DNA of 64,000 nt from Mycolicibacterium sarraceniae (lineage in GTDB: Bacteria; Actinomycetota; Actinomycetes; Mycobacteriales; Mycobacteriaceae): positions 1,674,001-1,738,000 of the forward strand of contig NZ_AP022595.1 of the NCBI RefSeq assembly GCF_010731875.1, written 5' to 3'. Position 1 is the stretch's first letter; each line of letters starts with the position of its first letter. Both the position numbers and the translations under genes were made by a program. Below, piece by piece: positions 45,595 to 53,343 of the stretch. The notes beneath the pieces were generated by a model. That model saw only the letters and a list, made by a program, of their open reading frames with translations. It did not search any database and had not been told where the DNA came from.

Positions 45595-46233
45595 ATGACC
45601 GGAAAAGTGCGCGTCGTCGTCGGCGATGACCACCCGCTGTTCCGCGACGGTCTGGTTCGGGCGCTGAGCGGCAGCGGCGAGATAGCGGTCGTCGCCGAAG
45701 CCGAGGACGGTACGTCGGCACTGGCCGCGATCAAGGAGCACAGCCCCGACGTCGCGCTTCTCGACTACCGGATGCCCGGAATGGACGGCGCCGAAGTGGC
45801 CGCCGCGGTCAAGCGCGACGAACTGCCGACCCGGGTGCTGTTGGTGTCGGCTCACGACGACGCCGCAATCGTCTATCACGCGCTCCAGCAAGGGGCCGCG
45901 GGCTATCTGCCCAAAGACTCCACCCGATCAGAGATCGTCAACGCGGTCCTGGATTGCGCCAAGGGCCGCGACATTCTCGCGCCCCGGCTGGCGTCGGGGC
46001 TGGCCGTCGAGATCCGGCGCCGAGCCGAGCCTGCCGGGCCGTCGCTGAGCACGCGGGAGCGCGAGGTGCTCAACATGATCGCCGGGGGACGCAGCATCCC
46101 GGCGATCGCCGAGGCGTTGTTCCTGGCGCCGTCGACCGTCAAGACCCACGTGCAGCGGCTCTACGAGAAGCTCGGGGTGGGTGATCGGGCCGCCGCGGTG
46201 GCCGAGGCTATGCGGCGGGGCCTGCTTGAGTAA
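45595..46233 (+). CDS. NarL/FixJ-type response regulator
   Basis: A 212-residue response regulator. The receiver domain has the acidic pair DDHPLF at 11-12 and the phosphoacceptor Asp57 in LLDYRMPGMDG, with the conserved Lys in GYLPKDS. The C-terminal LuxR HTH reads LSTREREVLNMIAGG, then LAPSTVKTHVQRLYEKLGV. The kinase gene follows with an 8-bp overlap. Expected partner: the adjacent sensor kinase. Confidence 0.93.
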   Translation: MTGKVRVVVGDDHPLFRDGLVRALSGSGEIAVVAEAEDGTSALAAIKEHSPDVALLDYRMPGMDGAEVAAAVKRDELPTRVLLVSAHDDAAIVYHALQQGAAGYLPKDSTRSEIVNAVLDCAKGRDILAPRLASGLAVEIRRRAEPAGPSLSTREREVLNMIAGGRSIPAIAEALFLAPSTVKTHVQRLYEKLGVGDRAAAVAEAMRRGLLE

Positions 46234-47437
46234 CCTCCCGGCCCCGCTGGCCCGCGCGGCCGATCACCTCGGCACCGAGCCGGTACGGGTCGCGGCCGTC
46301 CTGCGGCTACCACTGATCGTCTTGATCGCGTTGCTGGTGTGGATCGAAGGCGTCGACCACTGGCTGCCGATGGTCTATTGGACGGTGCTGATCGTCTACA
46401 CCGCCACCGCCGCGATCTGGCTGGCTGTGGTGCTGCGCAGCCCGCTGCAGTGGTGGTTCGGCTGGGCCTCAACGGCTATCGACGTGGTGGCGGTGCTGGC
46501 GATGTGCGTCGCCTCCGGGGGCGCGACGAGCTGGCTGTTGCCGATCTTCTTCCTGATCCCTATCACGGTGTCGTTCCTGGACCGACCCGAGATCACCGCC
46601 CTGATCGGTGCCAGCACCACCATCGGATACCTGGGGGCGTGGATCGTCTATTCCAAGCGTGACGACACGATGGGCATGCCCAATATCGTCTACGTCCAGG
46701 TCGGCTGCCTGGCGTGGCTGGCCCTGGCCACCACCGCGCTGTGCCTGGTGCTGGCGCGGCGCCGGGCCCGGGTGCGTTCGCTGCTCGAGGTGCGGCGCCG
46801 GCTGGTCTCGGAGTCGATGCTGGCCGACGAACGCAATAACCGGCAGCTGTCCGAACAACTGCACGACGGGCCGTTGCAGAACCTGCTGGCCGCCCGGCTG
46901 GATCTGGAGGATCTGCACGAATCGCCGTCCGAGGAGGGTTTCGAGCGGGTCGACGCGGCGTTGCATGATGCCATCAACCAGCTTCGCAGCGCGGTCTCCA
47001 CGCTCCATCCGCAGGTGCTGGCCCAGGTGGGCCTGGGCGCGGCGCTGCGCGAGGTGGTCGGCCAGTACGAGCGGCGCTGGGGCGTCCCCATCGACTGCGA
47101 GGTCGAGGAGGTTGGTAAACCGCCGTCGCAAGCCCTGCTCTACCGGGCCGCACGCGAGCTACTTGCCAACGCGCACAAACACTCTCGTGCAACTCGGCTG
47201 CGTGTCGAGCTCGATTCGGCGCCCGGCTCGCTGGTGCTGAGGGTGGTGGACAACGGTGTCGGCTTCGACCCGGGAGTACTGAATGACAAAGTGGCCCAGG
47301 GGCATATCGGGCTGTCGTCGTTGCTGGTCGGCGTCGAGGCCATGGGCGGTTCAGTCGACTTGTCGGACACTCCTGGCGGGGGCACCACCGCCGTCGTGAC
47401 GGTACCCGACGGCGAGCTTCCCACCGAGCGTGACTGA
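46226..47437 (+). CDS. NarL-type sensor histidine kinase
   Basis: A 403-residue kinase. Residues about 25-170 hold six hydrophobic stretches (for example LRLPLIVLIALLVWIEG and VVAVLAMCVASGGATSWLL) as the membrane sensor. The HisKA_3 box is EQLHDGPLQNLL with phospho-His near residue 213; the ATPase domain shows ELLANAHKHS, VVDNGVGFDPG and GHIGLSSLLVGVEAMGG. The likely start is TTG 46226, overlapping the regulator's last codons. The signal sensed is not evident; there is no extracellular PAS or Cache domain. Confidence 0.87.
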   Translation: MSNLPAPLARAADHLGTEPVRVAAVLRLPLIVLIALLVWIEGVDHWLPMVYWTVLIVYTATAAIWLAVVLRSPLQWWFGWASTAIDVVAVLAMCVASGGATSWLLPIFFLIPITVSFLDRPEITALIGASTTIGYLGAWIVYSKRDDTMGMPNIVYVQVGCLAWLALATTALCLVLARRRARVRSLLEVRRRLVSESMLADERNNRQLSEQLHDGPLQNLLAARLDLEDLHESPSEEGFERVDAALHDAINQLRSAVSTLHPQVLAQVGLGAALREVVGQYERRWGVPIDCEVEEVGKPPSQALLYRAARELLANAHKHSRATRLRVELDSAPGSLVLRVVDNGVGFDPGVLNDKVAQGHIGLSSLLVGVEAMGGSVDLSDTPGGGTTAVVTVPDGELPTERD

Positions 47438-47544
47438 CCAATCCGCAGTCCGTCCCGGATGGACGCCGGCGCTCTGAGCCGAACGGTCTCCAGCGCCGCG
47501 CGCCGCTTGAGTGAGCTTGCCGCGCGGTGCGGCTCGCCGGGGTC

Positions 47545-47563
47545 GCGGGCGAGCATCGCCCGC
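47545..47563. terminator. Perfect 8-bp hairpin between convergent genes
   Basis: GCGGGCGA-GCA-TCGCCCGC forms an uninterrupted stem with a three-base loop, 108 bp after the kinase stop and 33 bp past the stop of the convergent microprotein gene. It could terminate transcription from both sides. No T-tract. Confidence 0.45.
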
Positions 47564-47595
47564 AGGCCGGCCGGCAAAGGTTGTGTCAGGCCGAT

Positions 47596-47706
47596 TTAGA
47601 CCGGCGGGTAAGCGGATGGTGGGTAGACCCCACGCAGCGCCCATGGGAGCCAGCTGAAGAAGTACTCGACCTCATCGCTCGCGTCGTAATCCGGATTCGG
47701 ATCCAT
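47596..47706 (-). CDS. 36-residue conserved microprotein (Rv0157A-like)
   Basis: A minus-strand frame that begins MDPNPDYDASDEVEYFFSW and ends GVYPPSAYPPV. A GGGAGG ribosome binding site lies 7 bp before ATG 47706. The acidic start, the aromatic centre (YFFSWLPW) and the proline-tyrosine tail look designed rather than random. M. tuberculosis annotates a similarly placed mini-gene, Rv0157A, next to the same TetR gene, which supports it being real; I cannot compare sequences here. The function is unknown. The aromatic patch could touch a membrane. Confidence 0.65.
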   Translation of the reverse strand: MDPNPDYDASDEVEYFFSWLPWALRGVYPPSAYPPV

Positions 47707-47783
47707 CCGCCACACCTCCCAGAGCCACCGCAACTTTCGCCGAGTCTAGTCCGCGGGTCGCTCGCGCGACACCGGTCATTAAA

Positions 47784-47802
47784 CTATCCAACTAGTTGAT
47801 AG
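47784..47802. promoter_or_regulatory. Candidate TetR operator centred on CAACTAGTTG
   Basis: The perfect palindrome CAACTAGTTG (47789-47798) is flanked by CTAT and ATAG with one extra C on the left. It sits 59 bp upstream of the TetR gene and 78 bp upstream of the divergent microprotein gene, so it could control both. It also has an AACnnGTT core like KstR sites but misses the outer consensus by one base. Confidence 0.5.
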
Positions 47803-47860
47803 GCAGCGCGCCGGCTTGGTCGGACGCGAGCGAGCCCGCAAGAGAACAAGCGAGGTCATC

Positions 47861-48517
47861 ATGGCATCCGAGAACGGGATGTCCCGGCGCGAAGAGCTGC
47901 TGGCGGTCGCCACCAAGCTCTTCGCCGCGCGCGGCTACCACGGCACCAGGATGGATGACGTCGCCGATATCGTCGGCCTGAACAAGGCCACGGTCTACCA
48001 CTACTACGCCAGCAAGTCGCTGATCCTGTTCGACATCTACCGCCGCGCCGCCGACAACACCCTCGAGGCCGTTCACGACGATCCGTCCTGGACCGCGCGC
48101 GAGGCGCTCTACCAGTACACCGTGAAGCTGCTGACGAATATCGCCGATAACCCCGAGGGTGCGGCGGTGTATTTCCAGGAGGCGCCCTACATTACCGAGT
48201 GGTTCACCGCGGAGCAGGTCGTCGAGGTCCGGGAAAAGGAAACCCAGGTCTACGAGCACGTGCACGGCCTGATCGGCCGGGGTATCGCCAGCGGAGAGTT
48301 CTTCGACTGCGACACCCACGTGGTGGCGCTGGGTTACATCGGGATGACGCTGGGCGCCTACCGCTGGCTGCGTCCCGACGGCCGGCGCACCGCCAAGGAG
48401 ATTGCCGCCGAGTTCAGCACCGCGTTGTTGCGGGGCCTGATCCGCGAGGAGAAGCTGAGGGTGGAGTCCCCGCTGGGCCCCGGGGCCAGCGTCACGAAAG
48501 CCGACGCGGCGCCCTGA
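47861..48517 (+). CDS. TetR-family regulator (Rv0158-like)
   Basis: A 218-residue regulator. HTH: ATKLFAARGYHGTRMDDVAD, then GLNKATVYHYYASKSLIL, at about residues 16-57. The C-terminal domain resembles that of fatty-acid-responsive TetR proteins (KstR2/FadR-like length, EGAAVYFQEAPYITEWF), but this is only a general likeness. ATG 47861 is preferred to an in-frame ATG 45 bp upstream. It is followed by the TB18.5-like gene after 14 bp. Confidence 0.85.
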   Translation: MASENGMSRREELLAVATKLFAARGYHGTRMDDVADIVGLNKATVYHYYASKSLILFDIYRRAADNTLEAVHDDPSWTAREALYQYTVKLLTNIADNPEGAAVYFQEAPYITEWFTAEQVVEVREKETQVYEHVHGLIGRGIASGEFFDCDTHVVALGYIGMTLGAYRWLRPDGRRTAKEIAAEFSTALLRGLIREEKLRVESPLGPGASVTKADAAP

Positions 48518-48531
48518 AATAGACTCGCCGG

Positions 48532-48972
48532 ATGCCGCTCGTCAGTAAGACCGTTGAGGTCAACGCCGATGCCGATTCGATCCTGCGCATCGTCGCCGAC
48601 TTCGAGAAGTATCCGGAATGGAACGACGAGGCCAAGGCCGTCTACGTGCTGGCCCGCTATGACGACGGCCGGCCCAGCCAGCTGCGCCTCGACATGGAGA
48701 TCCAGGGCCAGTCGGGCACGTTCATCCAGGCTGTCTATTACCCCGGCGAAGGCCAGATCCAGACGGTGCTGCAGCAGGGCGAGGTGTTCACCAAACAGGA
48801 TCAGCTGTTCTCAGTGGTCGCGATGGGGCCCTCGAGCCTGCTGACGGTGGACCTCGAGGTCGAGGTGTCCCTGCCGGTGCCGGACATGATGGTCAAGAAA
48901 CTGATCAACGATGTGCTCGAGCATCTGGCCACTAATCTCAAGACGCGCGCCGAGCAGCTGTCGGGAATCTAG
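48532..48972 (+). CDS. TB18.5-like SRPBCC/polyketide-cyclase-fold protein (Rv0164)
   Basis: A 146-residue helix-grip (START/SRPBCC) protein: it begins VSKTVEVNADADSILRIVAD with FEKYPEWND, the hallmark of the cyclase/dehydrase-like family, and ends in the long C-terminal helix LINDVLEHLATNLKTRAEQL that closes the hydrophobic pocket. It probably binds a lipid or other hydrophobic ligand. The ligand is unknown. Its TAG stop shares a CTAG with the stop of convergent mce1R. Confidence 0.87.
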   Translation: MPLVSKTVEVNADADSILRIVADFEKYPEWNDEAKAVYVLARYDDGRPSQLRLDMEIQGQSGTFIQAVYYPGEGQIQTVLQQGEVFTKQDQLFSVVAMGPSSLLTVDLEVEVSLPVPDMMVKKLINDVLEHLATNLKTRAEQLSGI

Positions 48973-49664
48973 CGGCGCCACATCCCATTGCGTTCCAGCT
49001 GCTCCAGCAGCCGGTCCACACCGTCGCTGAACTCAGCGCCGGACAGTGCGACGAGCGTGTTGACGTCGCGGCGGCGCAGCGCGGCGATCAGCTGGCGGTG
49101 AGTCTCGACCGCGGACTCGCCCCACGACGCGTCGGTGAGGTAGATCTGTGGCGGCATGTAGCGTGCCGCGTGCAGTAGGAACCAGGCCAGCTTCATCCGG
49201 CCGGCCCCCCGGTTGAGCAACCGGTGGAAGGCGAATTCGGCGGCGCCGACGGTCGCGGGATCACCGTCGATCACCGACGCGGCCAGCCTCTCGTTGGCCT
49301 CGTCGAGCTCGTCGATCTGTTCGTCGGTCAGGCGCTGGGCCGCACTGGTCACCAACTCCTTGGCGATGGTGGCCTGCAGCCAGTAAATGTCGGCGACGTC
49401 CTGGCGGCTCAGCGGCTGCACCACGTAGCCGCGCCGCGGCTCCAGGGCCACCATGCCTTCGCCCCGCAGGGTCAGCAGCGCTTCCCGTACCGGGGTGATG
49501 CTGACGCCGAGCCGGGCGGCCGTCTCGTCGAGCCGGATGAACGTCCCGGGCCGCAGCGTGCCGGTCATGATTGCTTCCCGCAGGTGCGCGGCGACCTCGT
49601 CCGACAGTTGTGAGCGACGGCGTCCCCGACGGTTGTCACGCCGTGCGGAAGCCGGTGCGTTCAC
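48969..49664 (-). CDS. mce1R: Mce1R, GntR/FadR-family repressor of mce1
   Basis: A 231-residue FadR-type GntR regulator. The winged helix reads QLSDEVAAHLREAIMTGTL, RLDETAARLGVSITPVREAL, and the wing GYVVQPLS. The FCD ligand domain follows with the metal-type histidines of FHRLLN and ETHRQLI. GTG 49664 has a GGAGG four bases upstream. In M. tuberculosis Mce1R represses the mce1 operon, including fadD5. It is divergent from fadD5 here across 146 bp with symmetrical elements. Confidence 0.93.
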   Translation of the reverse strand: MNAPASARRDNRRGRRRSQLSDEVAAHLREAIMTGTLRPGTFIRLDETAARLGVSITPVREALLTLRGEGMVALEPRRGYVVQPLSRQDVADIYWLQATIAKELVTSAAQRLTDEQIDELDEANERLAASVIDGDPATVGAAEFAFHRLLNRGAGRMKLAWFLLHAARYMPPQIYLTDASWGESAVETHRQLIAALRRRDVNTLVALSGAEFSDGVDRLLEQLERNGMWRR

Positions 49665-49716
49665 GTGACCTCCGAGGACTTGTGTGGTGAGCAGCAACGC
49701 AATAATGTGACCCAAG

Positions 49717-49755
49717 CAACACCGGATTTGATCAAATATAACGATTCCGGTGTTG
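49717..49755. promoter_or_regulatory. Inverted repeats in the mce1R-fadD5 intergenic region
   Basis: CAACACCGGA (49717-49726) and TCCGGTGTTG (49746-49755) are perfect 10-bp arms around 19 bp. Directly inside the left arm is a second perfect palindrome TTTGATCAAA (49727-49736). They lie between the two divergent starts, the expected place for Mce1R control of both genes. Confidence 0.6.
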
Positions 49756-49810
49756 TCCAGTATCGGCTTCACGCAACCTTCACGCCAGACGGACCACCAA
49801 AAGAGGGCTT

Positions 49811-51436
49811 GTGACCAGGCAGCTGACCGTGACCACTGACCAGCCGTATCGCGCACGCCGCCAGAATTGGACGAACCAGCTGGCGCGCCACGCACTGATG
49901 CAACCGGACGCGACCGCGCTGCGGTATCTGGGCCACACCACCACCTGGGCCGAGTTCGACCGCCGGGTCACCGCACTCGCGAACGCCTTGAGCCGTCGCG
50001 GCGTGCGGTTCGGCGACCGGGTGATGATCCTGATGCTCAACCGCCCCGAGTTCATCGAGGCCACGCTGGCCGCTAACCAGCTCGGTGCGATCGCGGTCCC
50101 GGTCAACTTCCGGCTGACCCCACCGGAGCTCGCGTTCCTGGTGCAGGACTGCGAGGCCGCGGTGGTGGTGACCGAAACCGTGCTCGCTGACGTCGCCAAG
50201 GCCGTCCGCGACCTCGCGCCCGCGCTGAGCGATGTGATCGTCGCCGGCGGCGCCAGCGAGGAGGGCGTGCTGGGCTACGAAGACCTCATCGTCGAAGACG
50301 GCGATGAGCACGAACCCGTGGACATCCCGGGCGACAACCCGGCCCTGATCATGTACACCTCGGGCACCACCGGACGGCCCAAGGGCGCGGTGCTGACCCA
50401 CACGAACCTGGCGGGCCAGGCGATGACCGGGATGTACACCACCAGCCCCGACATCAATAACGACGTCGGATTCATCGGGGTCCCGCTGTTCCACATCGCC
50501 GGTATCGGCAACACCCTCGGTGGTCTCATCCTGGGCGTCCCGACCGTTATCCACCCGCTCGGCGGATTCGACCCCGGCCAACTGCTCGACGTTCTGGAAG
50601 CCGAACGGGTCACCGGCATCTTCCTGGTTCCGGCGCAGTGGCAGGCAGTCTGCGCCGCGCAGCAGGCCAAGCCGCGCGACATCCGGCTGAGATCGCTGTC
50701 CTGGGGCGCCGCCCCGGCGTCGGACACCCTGCTGCGCGAGATCTCGGAGACCTTCCCCGAGAGCAAGATCCTGGCCGCGTTCGGTCAGACCGAGATGTCG
50801 CCGGTGACCTGCATGCTGCTCGGTGATGACGCGATCCGGAAACGCGGATCGGTCGGCAAGGTCATTCCGACCGTCGCCGCCCGCGTTGTCGACGAGAACA
50901 TGAACGACGTCCCGGTCGGTGAGGTCGGCGAAATCGTCTACCGCGCACCGACTCTCATGGCCGGCTATTGGAACAACCCGGAGGCAACCGCCGATGCGTT
51001 CGCCGGTGGTTGGTTCCACTCAGGCGATCTGGTCAAGATGGACTCCGACGGCTATGTCTGGGTGGTCGACCGGAAGAAGGACATGATCATCTCCGGCGGT
51101 GAGAACATTTACTGCGCCGAGGTGGAGAACGTGCTGGCCGCCCATCCCGCCATCGTCGAGGTGGCGGTTATCGGACGCGCACACCCTAAGTGGGGCGAGG
51201 TTCCGGTAGCCGTGGCCGCTATCTCCAGCAGCGAACTCCGGCTGGCCGAACTCGACGAATTCCTCACCGAGCGACTGGCCCGTTACAAGCATCCCAAGGG
51301 TCTCGAAATCGTCGATGCCTTACCCCGCAACCCCGCTGGCAAAGTGTTGAAGACCGAACTGCGGATTCGCTTCAGCGCCAGTGCCGAAACGGATCATGCC
51401 GACGAAAATGCTTCGGATGCAGCCGATCCCGACTAG
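49811..51436 (+). CDS. fadD5: Fatty acyl-CoA ligase FadD5
   Basis: A 541-residue ANL-superfamily acyl-CoA synthetase that activates fatty acids with ATP and CoA. The P-loop is MYTSGTTGRPKGAVLTH near residue 182; A5-type AFGQTEMSP, YRAPTLMAGYWNNPEAT, the hinge VDRKKDMIISGGENIY and the catalytic lysine region NPAGKVLKTELR are all present. It is the first gene of the mce1 locus and probably recycles or activates fatty acids carried by the Mce1 transporter. The GTG start at 49811 follows AGAGGG. Confidence 0.94.
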   Translation: MTRQLTVTTDQPYRARRQNWTNQLARHALMQPDATALRYLGHTTTWAEFDRRVTALANALSRRGVRFGDRVMILMLNRPEFIEATLAANQLGAIAVPVNFRLTPPELAFLVQDCEAAVVVTETVLADVAKAVRDLAPALSDVIVAGGASEEGVLGYEDLIVEDGDEHEPVDIPGDNPALIMYTSGTTGRPKGAVLTHTNLAGQAMTGMYTTSPDINNDVGFIGVPLFHIAGIGNTLGGLILGVPTVIHPLGGFDPGQLLDVLEAERVTGIFLVPAQWQAVCAAQQAKPRDIRLRSLSWGAAPASDTLLREISETFPESKILAAFGQTEMSPVTCMLLGDDAIRKRGSVGKVIPTVAARVVDENMNDVPVGEVGEIVYRAPTLMAGYWNNPEATADAFAGGWFHSGDLVKMDSDGYVWVVDRKKDMIISGGENIYCAEVENVLAAHPAIVEVAVIGRAHPKWGEVPVAVAAISSSELRLAELDEFLTERLARYKHPKGLEIVDALPRNPAGKVLKTELRIRFSASAETDHADENASDAADPD

Positions 51437-51666
51437 CGAACCAACTACTTACGCGCACGACAAATTGCGCTCGATGACGAGGGAGGGTCAATAGTGCAAA
51501 TGCGGTGCACACGCCCTCGGCGATCGGGTACATTCCTGTGGTCCTCCTTACTACTCGTTGGTAGGGAGACGACACTCACTCACTGCGGGTCGGGGCAAGG
51601 AGGGTACGTGCACGACGGACTGCCGTTGCGCCACGACCGACGTGGTTCCGTCATCTGGGTGTCCCT

Positions 51667-52467
51667 GTGACGGCAACGACCGCCGGTGTTGGCGGCTACC
51701 TCCAGGACAAAACGCGTCCGGCGCTCACCGCCATCGGCGGCTTCTTCCGCATGTGCGTGCTCACCGCGAAGGCCACGACGAAGTGGCCGTTCGAGTGGCG
51801 AGAGTTCATCCTCCAAGGCTGGTTTCAGTTTCGGGTGACGTTCCTGCCGACCATTGCGGTCGCGGTCCCCAACACAATCCTGATCATCTTCACCATCAAT
51901 ATCCTGCTGGTTGAGTTCGGCGCGGCTGACGTATCCGGTGCCGGCGCGGCGCTGGCCGCAGTGACTCAGCTCGGTCCGATCGTGACCGTGCTGGTGGTCG
52001 CAGGCGCTGGGTCGACGGCCATCTGTGCCGACCTCGGCGCGCGCACGATTCGCGAAGAGATCGACGCCCTCGAGGTCCTCGGCATCGATCCCATCCACCG
52101 CCTAGTCCTGCCCCGGGTGGTCGCCTCGACGTTCGTGGCCGTGCTGCTCAACGGCGCCGTCATCGCCGTCGGCCTCGTCGGTGGCTTCATCTTCGGCGTA
52201 TACATGCAGAACATCTCCGCCGGCGCCTACGTCTCCACCTTGACGCTGATCACCGGCCTGCCCGAGGTCATCATCTCGATCGTCAAGGCGCTCACCTTCG
52301 GGCTGATCGCCGGTCTGGTCGGGTGCTACCGCGGTCTGACGGTGTCGGGCGGTTCCAAGGGCCTCGGCACCGCAGTGAACGAAACGCTCGTCCTTTCCGT
52401 GGTCGCATTGTTCGCCGTAAACGTCGTTCTGACGACCATCGGCGTCCGGTTCGGAACGGGGCACTGA
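51667..52467 (+). CDS. yrbE1A: Mce1 permease YrbE1A (MlaE family)
   Basis: A 266-residue inner-membrane permease of the Mce lipid importer. It has the MlaE layout with five or six hydrophobic helices and the conserved cytoplasmic coupling segment REEIDALEVLGIDPIHRLVLPR near residue 127 (seen as EEIDALEVLGID). It should pair with YrbE1B and an MceG-type ATPase encoded elsewhere. The start is GTG 51667. The 230 bp between fadD5 and this gene hold no clear gene and may contain an internal promoter. Confidence 0.94.
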   Translation: MTATTAGVGGYLQDKTRPALTAIGGFFRMCVLTAKATTKWPFEWREFILQGWFQFRVTFLPTIAVAVPNTILIIFTINILLVEFGAADVSGAGAALAAVTQLGPIVTVLVVAGAGSTAICADLGARTIREEIDALEVLGIDPIHRLVLPRVVASTFVAVLLNGAVIAVGLVGGFIFGVYMQNISAGAYVSTLTLITGLPEVIISIVKALTFGLIAGLVGCYRGLTVSGGSKGLGTAVNETLVLSVVALFAVNVVLTTIGVRFGTGH

Positions 52468-52469
52468 TT

Positions 52470-53339
52470 ATGAGTACCGCGACAGTCCTGCGCAGCCGCT
52501 ACCCGCGGGCGTATTCGAGGGCGAGCAAGTGGGCGGCCTCGCCGGGCCGCTTCATCGACCGGGTCGGTGACGTGGCGTGGTTCACCGTCACTGCCGTCGG
52601 CCAGATCCCGCATGCCCTGCGCTACTACCGCCGTGCGTTGCTGCGGTTGATCGCCGAGATCGGCATGGGCACCGGGGCGATGGCCGTTATCGGTGGCACC
52701 ATCGCCATCGTCGGCTTCGTGACCTTGTCGGGTGGTTCGCTGATCGCGATCCAGGGTTACGCCTCGCTGGGCAATATCGGCGTCGAGGCCTTCACCGGAT
52801 TCGTTGCGGCCCTGGTGAACGTCCGCGTCGTCGCACCCCTGGTCTCCGGACATGCCCTTGCCGCGACCGTGGGCGCGGGAGCAACCGCCGAACTGGGCGC
52901 CATGCGGATCAGTGAGGAGATCGACGCGCTTGAGGTGATGGGCATCAAGTCCATCAGCTACCTGGTGTCGACCCGCATCCTGGCCGGCATGGTCGTGATC
53001 ATTCCGCTGTACGCGATGGCGCTGTTGCTGTCATTCCTGGCCGCTCAGCTCACCACGACCGTGCTGTACGGCCAGTCGACGGGCACCTACGACCACTACT
53101 TCCGCACGTTCCTGCGGCCCGACGACGTGTTCTGGTCCTTCGTCGTCGCCATCATCATCGCCATGTTCGTGATGATCAACCACTGCTACTTCGGCTACAA
53201 CGCCAGCGGCGGTCCGGTCGGCGTGGGCGAGGCGGTCGGGATCTCCATGCGTGCTTCGCTGGTCGCCGTCGCGACCGTTGTTCTGTTGGCCTCGTTGGCG
53301 CTGTACGGCACCGACCCTAACTTCAACCTCACGGTGTAG
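52470..53339 (+). CDS. yrbE1B: Mce1 permease YrbE1B (MlaE family)
   Basis: A 289-residue second permease subunit. It has the same MlaE fold with the EEIDALEVMGIKSISYLVSTR coupling helix (centre EALEVMGIK-like segment near residue 150) and hydrophobic helices such as MVVIIPLYAMALLLSFLAA. An N-terminal basic extension precedes the first interfacial helix. ATG 52470 lies 2 bp after the yrbE1A stop; mce1A starts 4 bp after this gene. Confidence 0.93.
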   Translation: MSTATVLRSRYPRAYSRASKWAASPGRFIDRVGDVAWFTVTAVGQIPHALRYYRRALLRLIAEIGMGTGAMAVIGGTIAIVGFVTLSGGSLIAIQGYASLGNIGVEAFTGFVAALVNVRVVAPLVSGHALAATVGAGATAELGAMRISEEIDALEVMGIKSISYLVSTRILAGMVVIIPLYAMALLLSFLAAQLTTTVLYGQSTGTYDHYFRTFLRPDDVFWSFVVAIIIAMFVMINHCYFGYNASGGPVGVGEAVGISMRASLVAVATVVLLASLALYGTDPNFNLTV

Positions 53340-53343
53340 CCGC

